64,000 bases of DNA. Origin: Bacteroides intestinalis. GTDB lineage: Bacteria; Bacteroidota; Bacteroidia; Bacteroidales; Bacteroidaceae. The translations under genes and the position numbers were made by a program. Positions 50,432 to 59,802 of the stretch are shown here, in pieces. Every line of letters starts with the position of its first letter. Position 1 is the stretch's first letter. The stretch covers positions 62,001 to 126,000 of the forward strand of contig NZ_QRZF01000014.1 of NCBI RefSeq assembly GCF_003464595.1. Direction: 5' to 3'. The notes under the pieces were generated by a model. That model saw only the letters and a list, made by a program, of their open reading frames with translations, had not been told where the DNA came from and searched no databases.

Positions 50432-50491
50432 AATTTACAGAATCACACTGTAAGAGGCTCATAGTCAAGCTCGCAGCCTAACCTGTAGTTT

Positions 50492-50995
50492 TTAAACAAA
50501 GTCTTTCAATTCTTGTTGTAGCCGCTGGCGGGTAAAGAATATGCGGCTTTTGACAGTTCCTAAAGGCAATCCGAGCCGATCGGCTATTTCACGATACTTG
50601 AAACCGGAAACGTGCATGGAGAAGGGGACTTTATAATCGCGGGGTAATGAATTGACAATGCGGTGCATCTCTTTCAAATCATAAGTTCCTTCGGCGCTTG
50701 CAAAACCGGAGTTTTGCGGCAGGTTTAAATGATAAAGGTTATCTGTCTGGTCCACGAAAGTTTGTTCGCGAACGATTCTGCGGTAATTATTAATAAAGAT
50801 ATTCCGCATAATGGTGTACATCCACCCTTTGAAATTTGTATCGGGCATGTACTTGTCTTCGTTATCCAACGCTTTGAGTGAGGTTTCCTGCAATAAATCA
50901 TTCGCCTCCTCTTTATCGGCTGTCAACTTATATGCAAAGCGAAGCAGTTCTTCTTGCACACTAATCAAATCCTTCCTAAAACTGTAGGTATTCAT
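50492..50995 (-). CDS. ECF-type RNA polymerase sigma factor
   Basis: Sigma factor of 167 residues. Region 2: LLRFAYKLTADKEEANDLLQETSLKAL and FKGWMYTIMRNIFINNYRR. Region 4: VPFSMHVSGFKYREIADRLGLPLGTVKSRIFFTRQRLQ. The start at 50995 gives MNTYSFRKDLISVQEELL; the longer frame to 51109 shows no homology. No anti-sigma gene is beside it, unlike the factor at 28428, so its control must be different. It diverges from the M16 peptidase gene with 265 bp between. Confidence 0.92.
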   Translation of the reverse strand: MNTYSFRKDLISVQEELLRFAYKLTADKEEANDLLQETSLKALDNEDKYMPDTNFKGWMYTIMRNIFINNYRRIVREQTFVDQTDNLYHLNLPQNSGFASAEGTYDLKEMHRIVNSLPRDYKVPFSMHVSGFKYREIADRLGLPLGTVKSRIFFTRQRLQQELKDFV

Positions 50996-51209
50996 ACTTT
51001 GCTCTTTTAAATAGTTAATAATTATTTTAAATTCACGATTGCAAGTATAGGGAAGTTTCAAGTTTCCGAGGGGTCGAGTTTTGTTTTTATTTAGGGCAAA
51101 AACTATCAAATGACAGTTTTCACCCCCATTTTGAGAGTTTTCTGGTGGTCTTTTAAAAAAAAAGCGTATCTTTTTCCGAAGATTTCGTAAAGTGTTTGTG
51201 ATTTTTTTA

Positions 51210-51217
51210 TAGTTTTG
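51210..51217 (+). promoter_or_regulatory. -7 element (TAGTTTTG) of the M16 peptidase gene
   Basis: TAGTTTTG, 43 nt before the ATG at 51261. The leader after it contains a direct repeat of AAAAACACTTTATTT just before the start codon. Confidence 0.55.
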
Positions 51218-51260
51218 CCTACATATAGCAAAAACACTTTATTTAAAAACACTTTATTTT

Positions 51261-54161
51261 ATGAGACGAATTATTAATTCCATTATTCTTCTGGCTATCA
51301 TGGCTATCGCTCTGCCGTCATACGGTCAAGGGCTGAAAGCATTCAAGCTGAAGAATGGCCTTTCCGTATATATATGGGAAGACAACACCAAATCGGATGT
51401 ATATGGTATTGTGGCCTGCCGAACAGGCTCCGTGAACGATCCGGCAGAATATACCGGACTGGCACACTACCTGGAGCACGTAATGTTTAAGGGTACCGAC
51501 AAGATCGGGGCTCTGGACTGGGCTACCGAAAAGCCGCTTTATGATAAAATCATTGCCAAGTACGATGAAATGGCGGATGAAGCCGATCCCGTAAAGAAAG
51601 AAGCCCTCGCTAAAGAAATCAATGAACTGACAGTAGAAGCCGCTAAAGTAAGTGTATCTACCGAATTCATGAATCTGATAGAAAGTATGGGTGGAAAGGG
51701 ATTGAATGCCGGAACCAGTTTCGATGTGACTTATTATCACAACTCATTCCCTCCTTACCAAATCAATAAATGGCTGGAAATCTACTCACAACGTATGATC
51801 AACCCGGTATTCCGTACTTTCCAGACCGAGTTGGAAAGTGTATACGAAGAATATAATATGTATAAGGATGATCCAGGAAGCGTACAGCAGGAATTTATTT
51901 CCAGCAAAGCATACGAAGGGCATCCTTATGCACGTCCTATCATCGGATTGCCGGAACACCTGAAAAATCCACGTTTGAGTAAGTTGATCGACTATTATAA
52001 CGATTGGTACACTCCGGAAAACATGGTGCTCATCCTCGTTGGTAACGTAGATGCTAAACAAATCAGCGGACGTATCAACGCTACCTTCGGACGCCTGCAA
52101 GCTAAATCGACTCCCGAACGTAAAACTTATCCCGACCTCGAAATCAAAGGTCGTAAGCAATATAATGCGAAGGTTGGTTATTATCCCAATGTATGCCTCG
52201 TTTATAAAGGTGTACCTTCCGGACATCCCGATGAAAAGCCTTTGGATATCGCCATGTCTCTGTTGAGCAATAACAGCAACACCGGTACACTGGACAAACT
52301 GACTATTGACGGTGAGTTGACTCAAGGTTATGCTTATTCAGACAGTCGTCGCGAACAGGGCCGTAATATCGTACGTTGTATCCCTCTGTACGATGAAAAC
52401 CAACGTCGCTTCGAATCAAACAAGAGCGCTGAAAAGAAAGCTCTGAAAGCTATCGAAAAAGTAGCTAACGGTGAATTTGAAGAATGGCAAATCAATTCTA
52501 TTAAGAACAATATGTGCCGTGATTTCGACCGCAGAATGGAATCTAACACTTACAAGGCACACATGTTGATGAATGCTTTCATCAGCGAAGAAGATCTGGG
52601 ACAAGTTCTCAACTACAAAGATGAAGTAATGGCCATCACAACAGAGGATATCAAACGTGTGGCTAAGCAATACCTGACGGATGATTATCTTGCCATTTAC
52701 ATTGAAAAAGGAAAGCTTGATAAGAGTACCAAAATTAAGAAACCGGGATATAAACCTATCGAACCTCCTGTAGGCAAACAATCACTGTATGCTACGCAAT
52801 TCAAGAACATGCCTATCGGACAAGTAGACGAGAAGTTCATCAACTTCGCTGACGTACAAAGCAAGCAATTGAACGACCGCTCTAAGATGTACTATACACA
52901 GAATCCGGAAAATAATGTATTCAGTTTAACACTGCGTTACGGTGTTGGTGAACGCGAATTCCGCAAACTGGGTATCGCAGCAGACCTGATGAATAATGCA
53001 GGTATCATGGGTGCTTACGAGCCACAACAATTGAAAGAAGAGCTTGGTAAACTGAATGCTACTTGTGAAGTAAGTGCTAACAGCAACTATCTCTACATCA
53101 CCATGGAAGGTTATGAAGAAACTTTGCCGCAAGCCTGCCAGCTCCTCGCCCGTCAGATTCTGATGCCGAAACTGGACGAAAAGCAGCTGAGCCGTATCAA
53201 AGGTTCTATGTTGGGTAGCCGTCAGCAACGCAAGGAAAACGTGAACGCTTTGTCCAGCGCACTTATGCAATACATGATTTACCAGGATAAATCCTCCTAC
53301 ATCGATGAACTGACTGATAAGGAAGTTTACGAACTGCAGATTTCCGAGCTGACAGGTGACATCAACCGCGCAGCAAACTATGAAGCAGAAATCTTCTATT
53401 GCGGAACAATGCCTTTCGACAATGCTTATGAAGTTCTCAGCAAAAATCTGCCGCTGGTTGCCAACGAAAAACCGACCACTTCACCGCAGGACAAAACGAT
53501 GGCTACCGTAACAGAGAACACTGTTTACTTCCTGCCGAACTCTGATGCTGAACAAGCTCAAATCTACTTCTTCATGCCAATGGAGAAATTCGACAAGAAA
53601 GATGACGTGATTCGCGATGCATTCAATCAATACTTCTCTGGTGGTTTCAATGGATTGGTATTGGATGAAATCCGTGGAAAACGTTCTATGGCTTATTCAG
53701 CCGGAGCATATATCGGTACACCTTCATTGCCTGGCAACCCGACTTATTTGTTCGGTAACATCGGTACACAGAATGATAAAGCCAATGATGCATTGGATGT
53801 ATTCATGGGGTTGATTACAGACATGCCAAAGAATGCTGACCGTATAGACAACATCAAGAGCTACATGCGCCAGGAGATGCTGACTACACATCCTTCTTTC
53901 CGCAACAAAGCCGAGTACATGAGATCACTGCAACGTGTAGGCTATAACGATGATCCTACCAAAGAGAATCTGCCTAAGGTTGATGCGCTGACTTTCGATG
54001 ATATCGTGAAGTACTACGAAGAAAATGTCAAAGGTAAACCATACTGTATCGGTATCATGGGTAATCCGAAAGATATCGACGTGAAGAAGCTGGAGAAATA
54101 CGGCAAAGTAGTGAAACTGAATGAAAGAAAATTGTTCAACACGAAAGACGCAATGTTCTAA
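51261..54161 (+). CDS. Exported M16 family zinc metallopeptidase (two-domain)
   Basis: Insulinase/pitrilysin-family protein of 966 residues with a signal peptide (residues 1-23, ending SYGQG). The inverted zinc motif HYLEH is at residues 69-73, with the third ligand in the later ELESVYEEYNM. A second M16 repeat (about 480-960) lacks the motif, as is usual for the non-catalytic half. Probably periplasmic or surface peptidase for short peptides. A strong terminator follows. Confidence 0.93.
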   Translation: MRRIINSIILLAIMAIALPSYGQGLKAFKLKNGLSVYIWEDNTKSDVYGIVACRTGSVNDPAEYTGLAHYLEHVMFKGTDKIGALDWATEKPLYDKIIAKYDEMADEADPVKKEALAKEINELTVEAAKVSVSTEFMNLIESMGGKGLNAGTSFDVTYYHNSFPPYQINKWLEIYSQRMINPVFRTFQTELESVYEEYNMYKDDPGSVQQEFISSKAYEGHPYARPIIGLPEHLKNPRLSKLIDYYNDWYTPENMVLILVGNVDAKQISGRINATFGRLQAKSTPERKTYPDLEIKGRKQYNAKVGYYPNVCLVYKGVPSGHPDEKPLDIAMSLLSNNSNTGTLDKLTIDGELTQGYAYSDSRREQGRNIVRCIPLYDENQRRFESNKSAEKKALKAIEKVANGEFEEWQINSIKNNMCRDFDRRMESNTYKAHMLMNAFISEEDLGQVLNYKDEVMAITTEDIKRVAKQYLTDDYLAIYIEKGKLDKSTKIKKPGYKPIEPPVGKQSLYATQFKNMPIGQVDEKFINFADVQSKQLNDRSKMYYTQNPENNVFSLTLRYGVGEREFRKLGIAADLMNNAGIMGAYEPQQLKEELGKLNATCEVSANSNYLYITMEGYEETLPQACQLLARQILMPKLDEKQLSRIKGSMLGSRQQRKENVNALSSALMQYMIYQDKSSYIDELTDKEVYELQISELTGDINRAANYEAEIFYCGTMPFDNAYEVLSKNLPLVANEKPTTSPQDKTMATVTENTVYFLPNSDAEQAQIYFFMPMEKFDKKDDVIRDAFNQYFSGGFNGLVLDEIRGKRSMAYSAGAYIGTPSLPGNPTYLFGNIGTQNDKANDALDVFMGLITDMPKNADRIDNIKSYMRQEMLTTHPSFRNKAEYMRSLQRVGYNDDPTKENLPKVDALTFDDIVKYYEENVKGKPYCIGIMGNPKDIDVKKLEKYGKVVKLNERKLFNTKDAMF

Positions 54162-54180
54162 CAAGAATCTCCTTTAATTA

Positions 54181-54222
54181 AAAAGGGTATCACCTCTTCT
54201 TCCGGTGATACCCTTTTCTTTT
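54181..54222 (+). terminator. Rho-independent terminator after the M16 peptidase
   Basis: Perfect 14-bp stem (AAAAGGGTATCACC and its inverse, 9-nt loop) followed by CTTTTTCC. Confidence 0.9.
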
Positions 54223-54268
54223 TCCATTCGCTTTTGCAATTATTCAGTTTGTCATTGGAACAAAGTCT

Positions 54269-54907
54269 TTAATCCTTGTCTTTATCTTCTACTTCTGCCG
54301 CACTTCCCGAGAGAATAGGCAGACAGATATTATACTTCACAGCCAGAATACGTGTGACGAATACTGAAATACCGCCTGCTACCTGACATCCATATGAATG
54401 TACCCCGATAAGATCGCACATCCAGTAAACCGTACCGCCTACCACGCACGCCATAGCATAAATCTCTTTTCGGAAAATCAGTGGAATTTCATTGATGAAC
54501 ACATCACGAATCACACCACCTGCAGCACCTGTAATACTACCCATAATGATAGCTACCCAGAATGGATATCCCAGTGCAATGCTTTTTCCCACACCGACTA
54601 CTGTGAACAGCGCCAAACCAATGCTATCGAATATAAAGAAGGTGTTATGCAAATGAATCAGATGTTTTCCAAAAAGAATCACCCACAGCAAGGCCAGTCC
54701 CGTACAAATCAAATAGATAGGATCCGTCATCCATCCTGGAGTGACACCCAGCAATACATCACGTATCGTACCGCCACCAATGGCAGTTACAAAACCTACC
54801 ACATACGCCCCGAACCAGTCGAATCGCTTTGCCGAAGCCAGCCGAATGCCACTGATTGCAAAAGCAAACGTACCTATAAAGTCGAGTATTTGAACAAATG
54901 TTGGCAT
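54269..54907 (-). CDS. TRIC-type (UPF0126) membrane protein
   Basis: Membrane protein of 212 residues with about seven hydrophobic segments. Two homologous halves are visible, each with the family's glycine-rich signature: AIGGGTIRDVLLG and AAGGVIRDVFINEIP. The family (PF03458) was once annotated as glycine transporters; structures of relatives show trimeric cation channels. The start at 54907 (MPTFVQILDFIG) is chosen; an ATG 9 nt further upstream is also in frame. Upstream sequence (54916-54950) has repeated TTAACGTTAAATG-like words. Confidence 0.9.
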   Translation of the reverse strand: MPTFVQILDFIGTFAFAISGIRLASAKRFDWFGAYVVGFVTAIGGGTIRDVLLGVTPGWMTDPIYLICTGLALLWVILFGKHLIHLHNTFFIFDSIGLALFTVVGVGKSIALGYPFWVAIIMGSITGAAGGVIRDVFINEIPLIFRKEIYAMACVVGGTVYWMCDLIGVHSYGCQVAGGISVFVTRILAVKYNICLPILSGSAAEVEDKDKD

Positions 54908-55001
54908 GATAGTCAATGATTAACGTTAAATGTTTAATGATTTATAATTGCTATTCATTAAATTTATTGGCAAAGTAACGAATAATTTCCCTAAGAAAAC
55001 G

Positions 55002-55009
55002 TATTTTTG
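55002..55009 (+). promoter_or_regulatory. -7 element (TATTTTTG) of the epimerase-like gene
   Basis: TATTTTTG, 19 nt before the ATG at 55029, giving a leader of about a dozen bases. Confidence 0.55.
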
Positions 55010-55028
55010 TCTCATCAATTTATATGCA

Positions 55029-56123
55029 ATGAAAATAACAATCGTATCGGGTGCACGCCCTAACTTCATGAAAATAGCTCCTATCACCCGAGCTATTAAA
55101 GCCGCACAGGAAGCCGGAAAGAAGATTTCATACCGTCTCATTTATACCGGACGGCAAGACGATACCAGTCTGGATGCCTCTCTGTTCTCTGATCTGGACA
55201 TGAAGAAACCCGATGGTTATCTTGGAGTCAGCGGACATGACCAATCGGAAGTGACAGCTGCCATCATGCTTGCCTTCGAAAAGGAATTGAACACACATCC
55301 CGCCCAGGTAGTTCTTGTTGTAGATGACCTTACGGCCACCATGAGTTGTTCTATCGTTGCCAAGAAGCGCGGGCTGAAAGTTGCACACCTCATTGCCGGT
55401 ACTCGTTCGTTCGATATGAATATGCCTCGCGAAGTAAACCGTACCATTGTAGATGCCATTTCCGACTATCTGTTTACCGCAGGTATGGTGGCTAACCGCA
55501 ACCTGAATCAGGAAGGCATGATTCCCGAATACATCCACTATGTAGGTAATATTCTGATAGATACTGTCCGCTATAACCGTCACCGCCTCTTGCAACCCGT
55601 ATGGTTCTCTAGCATGGGATTGAAAGGACACGGCTATCTATTGCTCACTCTCAATCGTCACGAGTTGCTGAACAAAAAGAATGTGCTTAAATCTCTGATA
55701 CAAACATTAGTGGATAAATCCGAAGGTATGCCCATCATTGCTCCGCTGCACCCATACGTGCAGAAGGCTATCAAGGCGCTGGAAATTCCTGCACCAAACC
55801 TACACATTCTACCGCCTCAAAGTTACCTGCACTTCGGATATCTTATTAACCATGCCAAAGGTATCATCACAGATTCCGGTAACATTGCAGAAGAAGCTAC
55901 TTTCCTTGATGTTCCCTGCATCACGCTCAACTCTTATGCCGAACATCCCGAAACCTGGCGTGTAGGTACTAATGAATTAGTGAACGAAGACCCCGTTGCA
56001 TTTGCCGCCGTACTTGAAACGTTGATGCATGGCGAATGGAAACATACCACGCTGCCCGACCGTTGGGACGGACGTACAGCGGAACGTATTGTGCAAACGT
56101 TGATTAATGGAGAATTAAAGTAA
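55029..56123 (+). CDS. UDP-GlcNAc 2-epimerase-like protein, altered active site
   Basis: Protein of 364 residues with the double Rossmann fold of the non-hydrolysing UDP-N-acetylglucosamine 2-epimerase (WecB/MnaA) family: start ITIVSGARPNFMKIAPI, HELLNKKN, PLHPYV and ITDSGNIAEEATFLDVPC. Two key stretches differ. The family's GDTTTT site reads VVDDLTATM (Asp kept), and EAGLRT reads IAGTRS, so the usual catalytic glutamate is replaced by Ile; the later Glu is kept in PREVNR. It may act on another nucleotide sugar. No other sugar-nucleotide gene is beside it apart from the convergent glycosyltransferase. Confidence 0.85.
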   Translation: MKITIVSGARPNFMKIAPITRAIKAAQEAGKKISYRLIYTGRQDDTSLDASLFSDLDMKKPDGYLGVSGHDQSEVTAAIMLAFEKELNTHPAQVVLVVDDLTATMSCSIVAKKRGLKVAHLIAGTRSFDMNMPREVNRTIVDAISDYLFTAGMVANRNLNQEGMIPEYIHYVGNILIDTVRYNRHRLLQPVWFSSMGLKGHGYLLLTLNRHELLNKKNVLKSLIQTLVDKSEGMPIIAPLHPYVQKAIKALEIPAPNLHILPPQSYLHFGYLINHAKGIITDSGNIAEEATFLDVPCITLNSYAEHPETWRVGTNELVNEDPVAFAAVLETLMHGEWKHTTLPDRWDGRTAERIVQTLINGELK

Positions 56124-56133
56124 TAATAAAAAA

Positions 56134-56997
56134 TCAGGAAAGAGATAAACGGCAGAAATAGCCCAATTTATAAAAAGCGAAAAGCCATAGAGAAGGATGT
56201 TTCCCTATAAGGTTCTTTTCCAAAAAACTTTCGGATACACGGAATAAAAAAGCGGTAAGTGCAACGGCATGAAGCCGCTTTAATTTATCATACCAACGCA
56301 GCAAACGAACGTAAGAAAGTAACTCCTGTTCATGCCCTAACAAATTTCGTACGGAGCGACGCGTCTTGTCTAAAAAAGCACATGCGTCTTCCTCTACCAA
56401 ATGCCAAACCGGATTATCAATATGCAATACAGGAACGCCCGCCTCTTTCAATCTCTTCCCGAAAGCAGCATCTTCATACCCAAAATGAAGTGTTTCATCG
56501 AAATGAACACGCAGAAACAATTCCTTTGAAATAAAAAAATTCATACCTATAAAGTGTTGATGAGGATGCTTGCAACGTTCTGCTACAGGTTGCGATTCTA
56601 CCTGCATTCCATACTTATACCGTAAAACAGAACCATTTGTTTTTTGATAATAAAAACCTCCACAGACCGCTTGTTTACTTGCATAACTGAGGTACAAAGA
56701 AAGAAAGTTATCCCTTATCGGCATAGTATCCGTATCCAAAAAAAGCAAATAAGGGTAACACGCCTTTTCTGCCAGATAATTTCGGGTAAATGCCGGCCCA
56801 TAATTAGTTTCCAATTCAAATATACTGCATTCATCCAACTGATTTAACACCCGATTTTCATTTTTGATTCTTTCGTTAGATGCATCATCCGCCAATAAAA
56901 TCTCAAAAGGGGATTTCAATAGTAAAGCCATCTCGTGCAGTTTCTTAACTAACGAAACACAATTTATATTATACACAGGGATAAGTATGGACAGCAT
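56134..56997 (-). CDS. Glycosyltransferase family 2
   Basis: Predicted cytoplasmic or membrane-associated glycosyltransferase of 287 residues. The GT2 start SILIPVYN, LLADDASNE, the metal-binding FLDTDTMP (DxD) and the HFGYEDAAFGKRL block (ED motif) are all present. A short hydrophobic C-terminal region may touch the membrane. Substrate unknown; likely cell-surface glycan. It converges on the epimerase-like gene with a 10-bp gap. Confidence 0.9.
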   Translation of the reverse strand: MLSILIPVYNINCVSLVKKLHEMALLLKSPFEILLADDASNERIKNENRVLNQLDECSIFELETNYGPAFTRNYLAEKACYPYLLFLDTDTMPIRDNFLSLYLSYASKQAVCGGFYYQKTNGSVLRYKYGMQVESQPVAERCKHPHQHFIGMNFFISKELFLRVHFDETLHFGYEDAAFGKRLKEAGVPVLHIDNPVWHLVEEDACAFLDKTRRSVRNLLGHEQELLSYVRLLRWYDKLKRLHAVALTAFLFRVSESFLEKNLIGKHPSLWLFAFYKLGYFCRLSLS

Positions 56998-57017
56998 ATC
57001 ACGTGAACTTTATTTGG

Positions 57018-57025
57018 CAAATATA
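57018..57025 (-). promoter_or_regulatory. -7 element (TATATTTG) of the glycosyltransferase gene
   Basis: TATATTTG on the minus strand, 20 nt before the ATG at 56997. Confidence 0.55.
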
Positions 57026-57112
57026 ACATTAAATTAGGCAAAAGCGAAATACATATAAACATTCCTCTTATTTCTTTAGATTATATTTACTTCTTATTTA
57101 ATGGTAATTTGC

Positions 57113-57120
57113 TACCTTTG
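57113..57120 (+). promoter_or_regulatory. -7 element (TACCTTTG) of the DUF5686 gene
   Basis: TACCTTTG, 21 nt before the ATG at 57142. Confidence 0.6.
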
Positions 57121-57141
57121 CAGCCTCATACTGACTTAAAT

Positions 57142-59730
57142 ATGAAACAACAATATACAACTATCATCCTTTTTCTGCTGTCACTATTTGTTGCACATAG
57201 TGCATCCGCACAGATAAAAGGTGTCGTTACCGACTCCCTGACCAACGAACCATTAATGTACATCACCGTTCAATACGAGGGAAAAGGTGTAGGTGCTATC
57301 ACCAATGCCGAAGGAGAATATACAGTAGAAACCCGCAAAGGTTGGAATGAACTTACATTCTCCGCCATCGGATATGTGACCAAGAAAGTCACACTAACCC
57401 CTAACACCAGAGTGCTGAATGTAAAAATGGCGCCTGCTGATGTCATGCTCTCTGAAGTAGTGGTAAAACCTCAAAAGGAGAAATACTCCAGGAAGAATAA
57501 CCCTGCCGTGGATTTCATGAGAAAAGTCATCGAAAATAAGAAAGAACTGAAACTGGAAGCCAATGACTTTTATCAGTATCAGAAATATGAAAAGATGAAG
57601 ATGTCCATGAACGACGTCACTCCAGAGAAGATGGAGAAAGGTATCTATAAAAAATTCTCATTCTTCAAGGATCAGGTAGAAATATCGCCCAAGACGAACA
57701 AGATGATTCTCCCCATTTCCATCAAGGAGACATCTTCAAAAACCATCTATCGTAAAAGCCCCAAAAGCGAAAAGACTATTATCGAAGGTATGAATTCCAG
57801 CGGTATTGAAGAGTTCTTCAACACTGGAGACATGCTGGGAACCATTCTGACTGATGTATTCTCTGACGTCAATATCTATGATGACGACATCCGCCTGCTG
57901 CAACGCCGTTTCGTCAGCCCTATCGGACGAGGTGCTATCAGTTTCTATAAGTTCTATCTTATGGATACTATTATGGTGGACCGCCAGGAATGTGTACACC
58001 TTACTTTCGTTCCACAGAACTCGCAGGACTTTGGTTTTACAGGGCATCTCTATGTCGTGAAAGACTCCACCTATGCAGTGAAGAAATGTACCATGAACCT
58101 TCCCAAAAAGACTGGAGTAAACTTCGTGGACAATCTTGATATTGTGCAGCAGTTTGAACAAATGCCGGATGGTAACTGGGTACTGACTGATGATGATATG
58201 ACCGTAGAACTGCAATTCGTGAAAGGTTTGCAGGGGCTTGAAGTACAACGCACTACAAAGTACAGTAATTACAAATTCGAAGATATAGAGCCCCGTCTTT
58301 TCCGTCTGAAAGGTAATGTCATTAAAGAAGCCAATATGCTTAACAAGAGCGATGAATACTGGGCTTCGGTACGCCAGGTTCCCCTCACCAAAAAGGAGAG
58401 TAACATGGACGTATTCATGAATCGCATCGAACAAATTCCAGGCTTCAAGTATGTGATCTTTGGTGCAAAAGCCCTGATAGAAAACTTTGTAGAAACTGGA
58501 AGCAAAAAGCACCCCAGCAAGTTCGACTTCGGTCCTATCAATACCAGTATCACAAGTAATTATGTAAACGGTACACGTTTCCGCCTCAGTGGTATGACTA
58601 CCGGTAACTTCGATCCACACTGGAGTTTCAGTGGATATGGTGCTTATGGTACAAGAGATAAGAAATGGTTCTATAAAGGTCAGGCAGCCTACTCATTCAA
58701 TAAGCGTGAGTATGTGTTATGGGAATTCCCTAAACATTATATTGCTTTCGATTACAGCTACGATGTCATGTCTCCGATGGACAAATACCTCTCAACAGAT
58801 AAGGACAATATGTTTGTAGGCTGGAAGTGGACAAAGGTAGACCAGATGTCATATATGCGCGATGCTACCCTGACGTATGAGTTGGAAACGAATGCCGGTT
58901 TCTCCATCAAAGCTATGGCACGCCACCGCAACGACGAACCTGCCGGCGGTGTATTGCAATATTGGAAGAACGACGGCAACATAGCTGGTTCATGGGATGA
59001 CACAAATACATTCGTCAAAGATATCACTACAACTGAGCTTGGCGTTACCCTACGTTATGCTCCGGGGGAAACATTTGTCAATACGAAGCAACGTCGTGTT
59101 CCGGTATCTCTGGATGCTCCGATCTTCTCTCTTTCCCATACCATTGGCCTGAAAGGTGTGCTGGGTGGCGAATACAACTTCAATCTTACAGAAGCCAGCA
59201 TCCGCAAACGTTTCTGGTTTGGCTCCTGGGGTAAACTAGACATCACCGCCCGTGCCGGTGCACAATGGAATACGGTACCGTTCCCTTTATTGAACCTGCC
59301 CATGGCAAACCTTTCATATATCACCCAGCACAATGAGTCTTTCAGTCTTATCAACAATATGGAATTCCTGAATGACCGTTATGCCTCTCTTGCCATCACT
59401 TATGACATGAACGGGAAGCTGTTCAATCGTATTCCCCTCATTAAAAAGCTGAAATGGCGCGAAACTTTCCGTATCCGTGGTATGTACGGAACACTTACGG
59501 ATAAGAATAACCCATATAAGAGCCACAATGACGAATTGTTCCTCTTCCCTATGCGCGACGGTATGCCTACCAGCCATGTAATGGGTAGTACTCCTTATCT
59601 GGAGGCCAGCGTAGGTATCTACAACATTTTCAAGCTGTTGCATATCGAATATGTACGCCGCCTCACTTACACGGATATTCCAGGTGTAAAGAAAGGAGGC
59701 ATACGTTTTATGATATTAATGATTTTCTAA
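57142..59730 (+). CDS. DUF5686 outer membrane protein with carboxypeptidase-like N-terminal domain
   Basis: Outer membrane protein of 862 residues. Signal peptide (ending SASAQ), then a carboxypeptidase-regulatory-like domain (about 24-110, IKGVVTDSLTNEPLMYITV), a middle domain of about 250 residues, and a DUF5686 beta-barrel ending GIRFMILMIF. It lacks a TonB box/plug, so it is not a classic receptor. Function unknown; conserved in Bacteroidota. The start at 57142 gives the signal peptide at the very N-terminus and follows the promoter at 57113. Confidence 0.88.
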   Translation: MKQQYTTIILFLLSLFVAHSASAQIKGVVTDSLTNEPLMYITVQYEGKGVGAITNAEGEYTVETRKGWNELTFSAIGYVTKKVTLTPNTRVLNVKMAPADVMLSEVVVKPQKEKYSRKNNPAVDFMRKVIENKKELKLEANDFYQYQKYEKMKMSMNDVTPEKMEKGIYKKFSFFKDQVEISPKTNKMILPISIKETSSKTIYRKSPKSEKTIIEGMNSSGIEEFFNTGDMLGTILTDVFSDVNIYDDDIRLLQRRFVSPIGRGAISFYKFYLMDTIMVDRQECVHLTFVPQNSQDFGFTGHLYVVKDSTYAVKKCTMNLPKKTGVNFVDNLDIVQQFEQMPDGNWVLTDDDMTVELQFVKGLQGLEVQRTTKYSNYKFEDIEPRLFRLKGNVIKEANMLNKSDEYWASVRQVPLTKKESNMDVFMNRIEQIPGFKYVIFGAKALIENFVETGSKKHPSKFDFGPINTSITSNYVNGTRFRLSGMTTGNFDPHWSFSGYGAYGTRDKKWFYKGQAAYSFNKREYVLWEFPKHYIAFDYSYDVMSPMDKYLSTDKDNMFVGWKWTKVDQMSYMRDATLTYELETNAGFSIKAMARHRNDEPAGGVLQYWKNDGNIAGSWDDTNTFVKDITTTELGVTLRYAPGETFVNTKQRRVPVSLDAPIFSLSHTIGLKGVLGGEYNFNLTEASIRKRFWFGSWGKLDITARAGAQWNTVPFPLLNLPMANLSYITQHNESFSLINNMEFLNDRYASLAITYDMNGKLFNRIPLIKKLKWRETFRIRGMYGTLTDKNNPYKSHNDELFLFPMRDGMPTSHVMGSTPYLEASVGIYNIFKLLHIEYVRRLTYTDIPGVKKGGIRFMILMIF

Positions 59731-59739
59731 CATAGCAAC

Positions 59740-59786
59740 TTAGTGATGAATGATTAGCATGGTTACTAAACACTAATCACTAAACG
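59740..59786. repeat. Weak hairpin with TTAGTGAT words
   Basis: TTAGTGAT and its inverse ATCACTAA flank a 20-30 nt middle with more GATTAG/CTAAAC words. It resembles the arms of hairpin D but has no GC-rich core. Confidence 0.4.
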
Positions 59787-59802
59787 TTAAACACTTATTC
59801 AC

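Larger units (their letters stand above)
50187..50491. other. 305-bp intergenic region
   Basis: No gene supported. It has the carboxyltransferase promoter (50245-50252), about 130 bp of AT-rich sequence, and a REP-like pair of hairpins (50387-50431) close to the end of the sigma factor gene. Confidence 0.6.
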
